Assembly (NCBI GenBank): GCA_902729315.2 | Contig: LR746278.1 | Coordinates: 2,613,501-2,677,500 of the forward strand | DNA: 64,000 bases | Source: Spirodela intermedia | Taxonomy: Eukaryota; Streptophyta; Magnoliopsida; Alismatales; Araceae | Reading direction: 5' to 3' | Notes under the pieces: generated by a model | Seen by the model: the letters and a program-made list of their open reading frames with translations, nothing else | Databases searched by the model: none | Told to the model about the DNA's origin: nothing | In this document: positions 63,210-64,000 of the stretch, piece by piece | How positions within the stretch are numbered: the first letter of the stretch is position 1 | Layout of the letters: each line of letters opens with the position of its first letter | Made by a program: the position numbers and the translations under genes

Positions 63210-64000
63210 TCACCCAATTATCGACCCTGAAGTATCTTCTGCTGCAGTCTCAGGGAGGAGCTTGAAGATAATCGGCGCTCCGTGCTGGGGGCTGAGGATC
63301 ATCGACACGATCGGCGCGTGGACGTACGCTGGCGATAGCCGGAAGGAGAACCGCCGGAGGAGGACGGCCATGGCGAATTTGGCCTGCATCAGGGCCAGCC
63401 TTTGCCCCGCACAGGTGCGAGCTCCCAGCCCGAAGGGCATGAAGGCGGCGGGATGCGCCGCCGCTCCCGCCACCCCGTTGACGAACCGGTCCGGGTTGAA
63501 CTCGCCTGCATCCTGCCCCCACAGCTTCTGGTCGTGGTGGACTGCCAGTGTGGATATCACGAGCTGCGTTCCCCTGGGTATCAACCGCCCTCCGAGCTCT
63601 ACGTGGGTATTCGCCGTCCTGGTGGTCGCCACCGATGGCGGATAAAGCCGCAGTGTCTCGTGGAGGATCATGCTCAGCTGGAAAATCGGAAAAACCCTGA
63701 TACTTTTAGACATCCACGATAAGATATATCAAGAATGACATCCACGCAGTGTCACAGTATTTTCTATATTATTTTCTCTCCCCTTCTAGTGGGTAGATTC
63801 GCCGGGAACTCACTTTCTTCAGCTTGCCGATTTGCTCGGCGGCGGGAACGCTGCTCCAGCCGCAGACGAGGAGGACTTCCCGCCGGGCCAGATCCTGCCA
63901 ATCGGGATACATCGCTAGGAGCACGGTGGCCCACGTGAGAAGGCTCGACGTGGTCTGCTTCCCGGCGTGGAGGAAGGTCTTGCACTCTTCCACGATATCG
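63210..64000 (-). CDS. Cytochrome P450, CYP734A-like, C-terminal part (runs off the right edge)
   Basis: Two exons (minus): 64000-63814 (incomplete) and 63677-63210, joined over a 136-bp intron with AAA|GTGAGT donor and TTTTCCAG acceptor. The first encodes the I-helix region ECKTFLHAGKQTTSSLLTW, where Gln stands in the position usually acidic, as in CYP734A. The last has the ExxR motif (HETLRLYPP), HHDQKLWGQDAGEFNPDRF, and the heme-binding loop FGLGARTCAGQ with its axial cysteine. The CYP72-clan ending QHGAPIIFKLLPE is present. CYP734A enzymes are ER-bound and inactivate brassinosteroids by C-26 hydroxylation; that role is inferred by similarity to remembered sequences. Related CYP72-clan families (CYP709, CYP714, CYP735) are alternatives. 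The last dozen residues after LLPE are divergent. Confidence 0.85.

Overview
This is a stretch of a flowering-plant nuclear genome. The evidence is spliced genes with GT-AG introns, plant-specific families (DUF642, EG45-like, GT64 C3-type, Shaker AKT channel, plant enhancer of polycomb-like, CYP734A-like P450), a nuclear tRNA-Gly(TCC), decayed LTR retrotransposons and a very high density of GA/CT microsatellites. Several genes have GC-rich exons set in AT-rich flanks, which hints at a monocot or other early-diverging angiosperm, but I cannot name the species.

Layout. 1-5.2 kb: a head-to-head pair, the 5' end of an enhancer-of-polycomb-like gene (minus) and a nine-exon short-chain dehydrogenase (plus). 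6.0-9.4 kb: a GT64 glycosyltransferase (plus) converging on an F-box gene (minus). 10.2-14.1 kb: an inverted pair of about 400-bp repeats enclosing tRNA-Gly, a GDP-fucose transporter gene and the 3' remnant of an unidentified gene. 14.4-16.5 kb: histone H2A.Z split by a 1.7-kb intron. 19.5-25.1 kb: an EG45-like secreted protein and a small single-pass membrane protein with a thrombospondin type-1-like module. 25.9-30.4 kb: an 11-exon AKT1-type potassium channel. 30.4-37.98 kb: repeats only (a 120-bp minisatellite, an AT-rich island holding a dead Ty1/copia reverse transcriptase, a putative solo LTR). 38-50 kb: a degenerate tandem array of five copies of a small membrane-protein gene I do not recognise, two intact and three broken. 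52.5-53.0 kb: a small gene with a probable membrane product. 54.6-56.3 kb: a DUF642 cell-wall gene. 56.3-63.2 kb: microsatellites and two foldback elements. 63.2-64 kb: the 3' part of a CYP734A-like cytochrome P450.

The genes do not form a pathway. GT64, the GDP-fucose transporter, EG45-like and DUF642 products all act in the secretory pathway or apoplast, but this looks like chance neighbourhood. The candidate undescribed item is the small membrane-protein array at 38-50 kb: the copies share a 5' leader, 3' flank and in part their promoters, and they vary in integrity. Exon models were built by eye from splice signals and reading-frame continuity and need transcript support.
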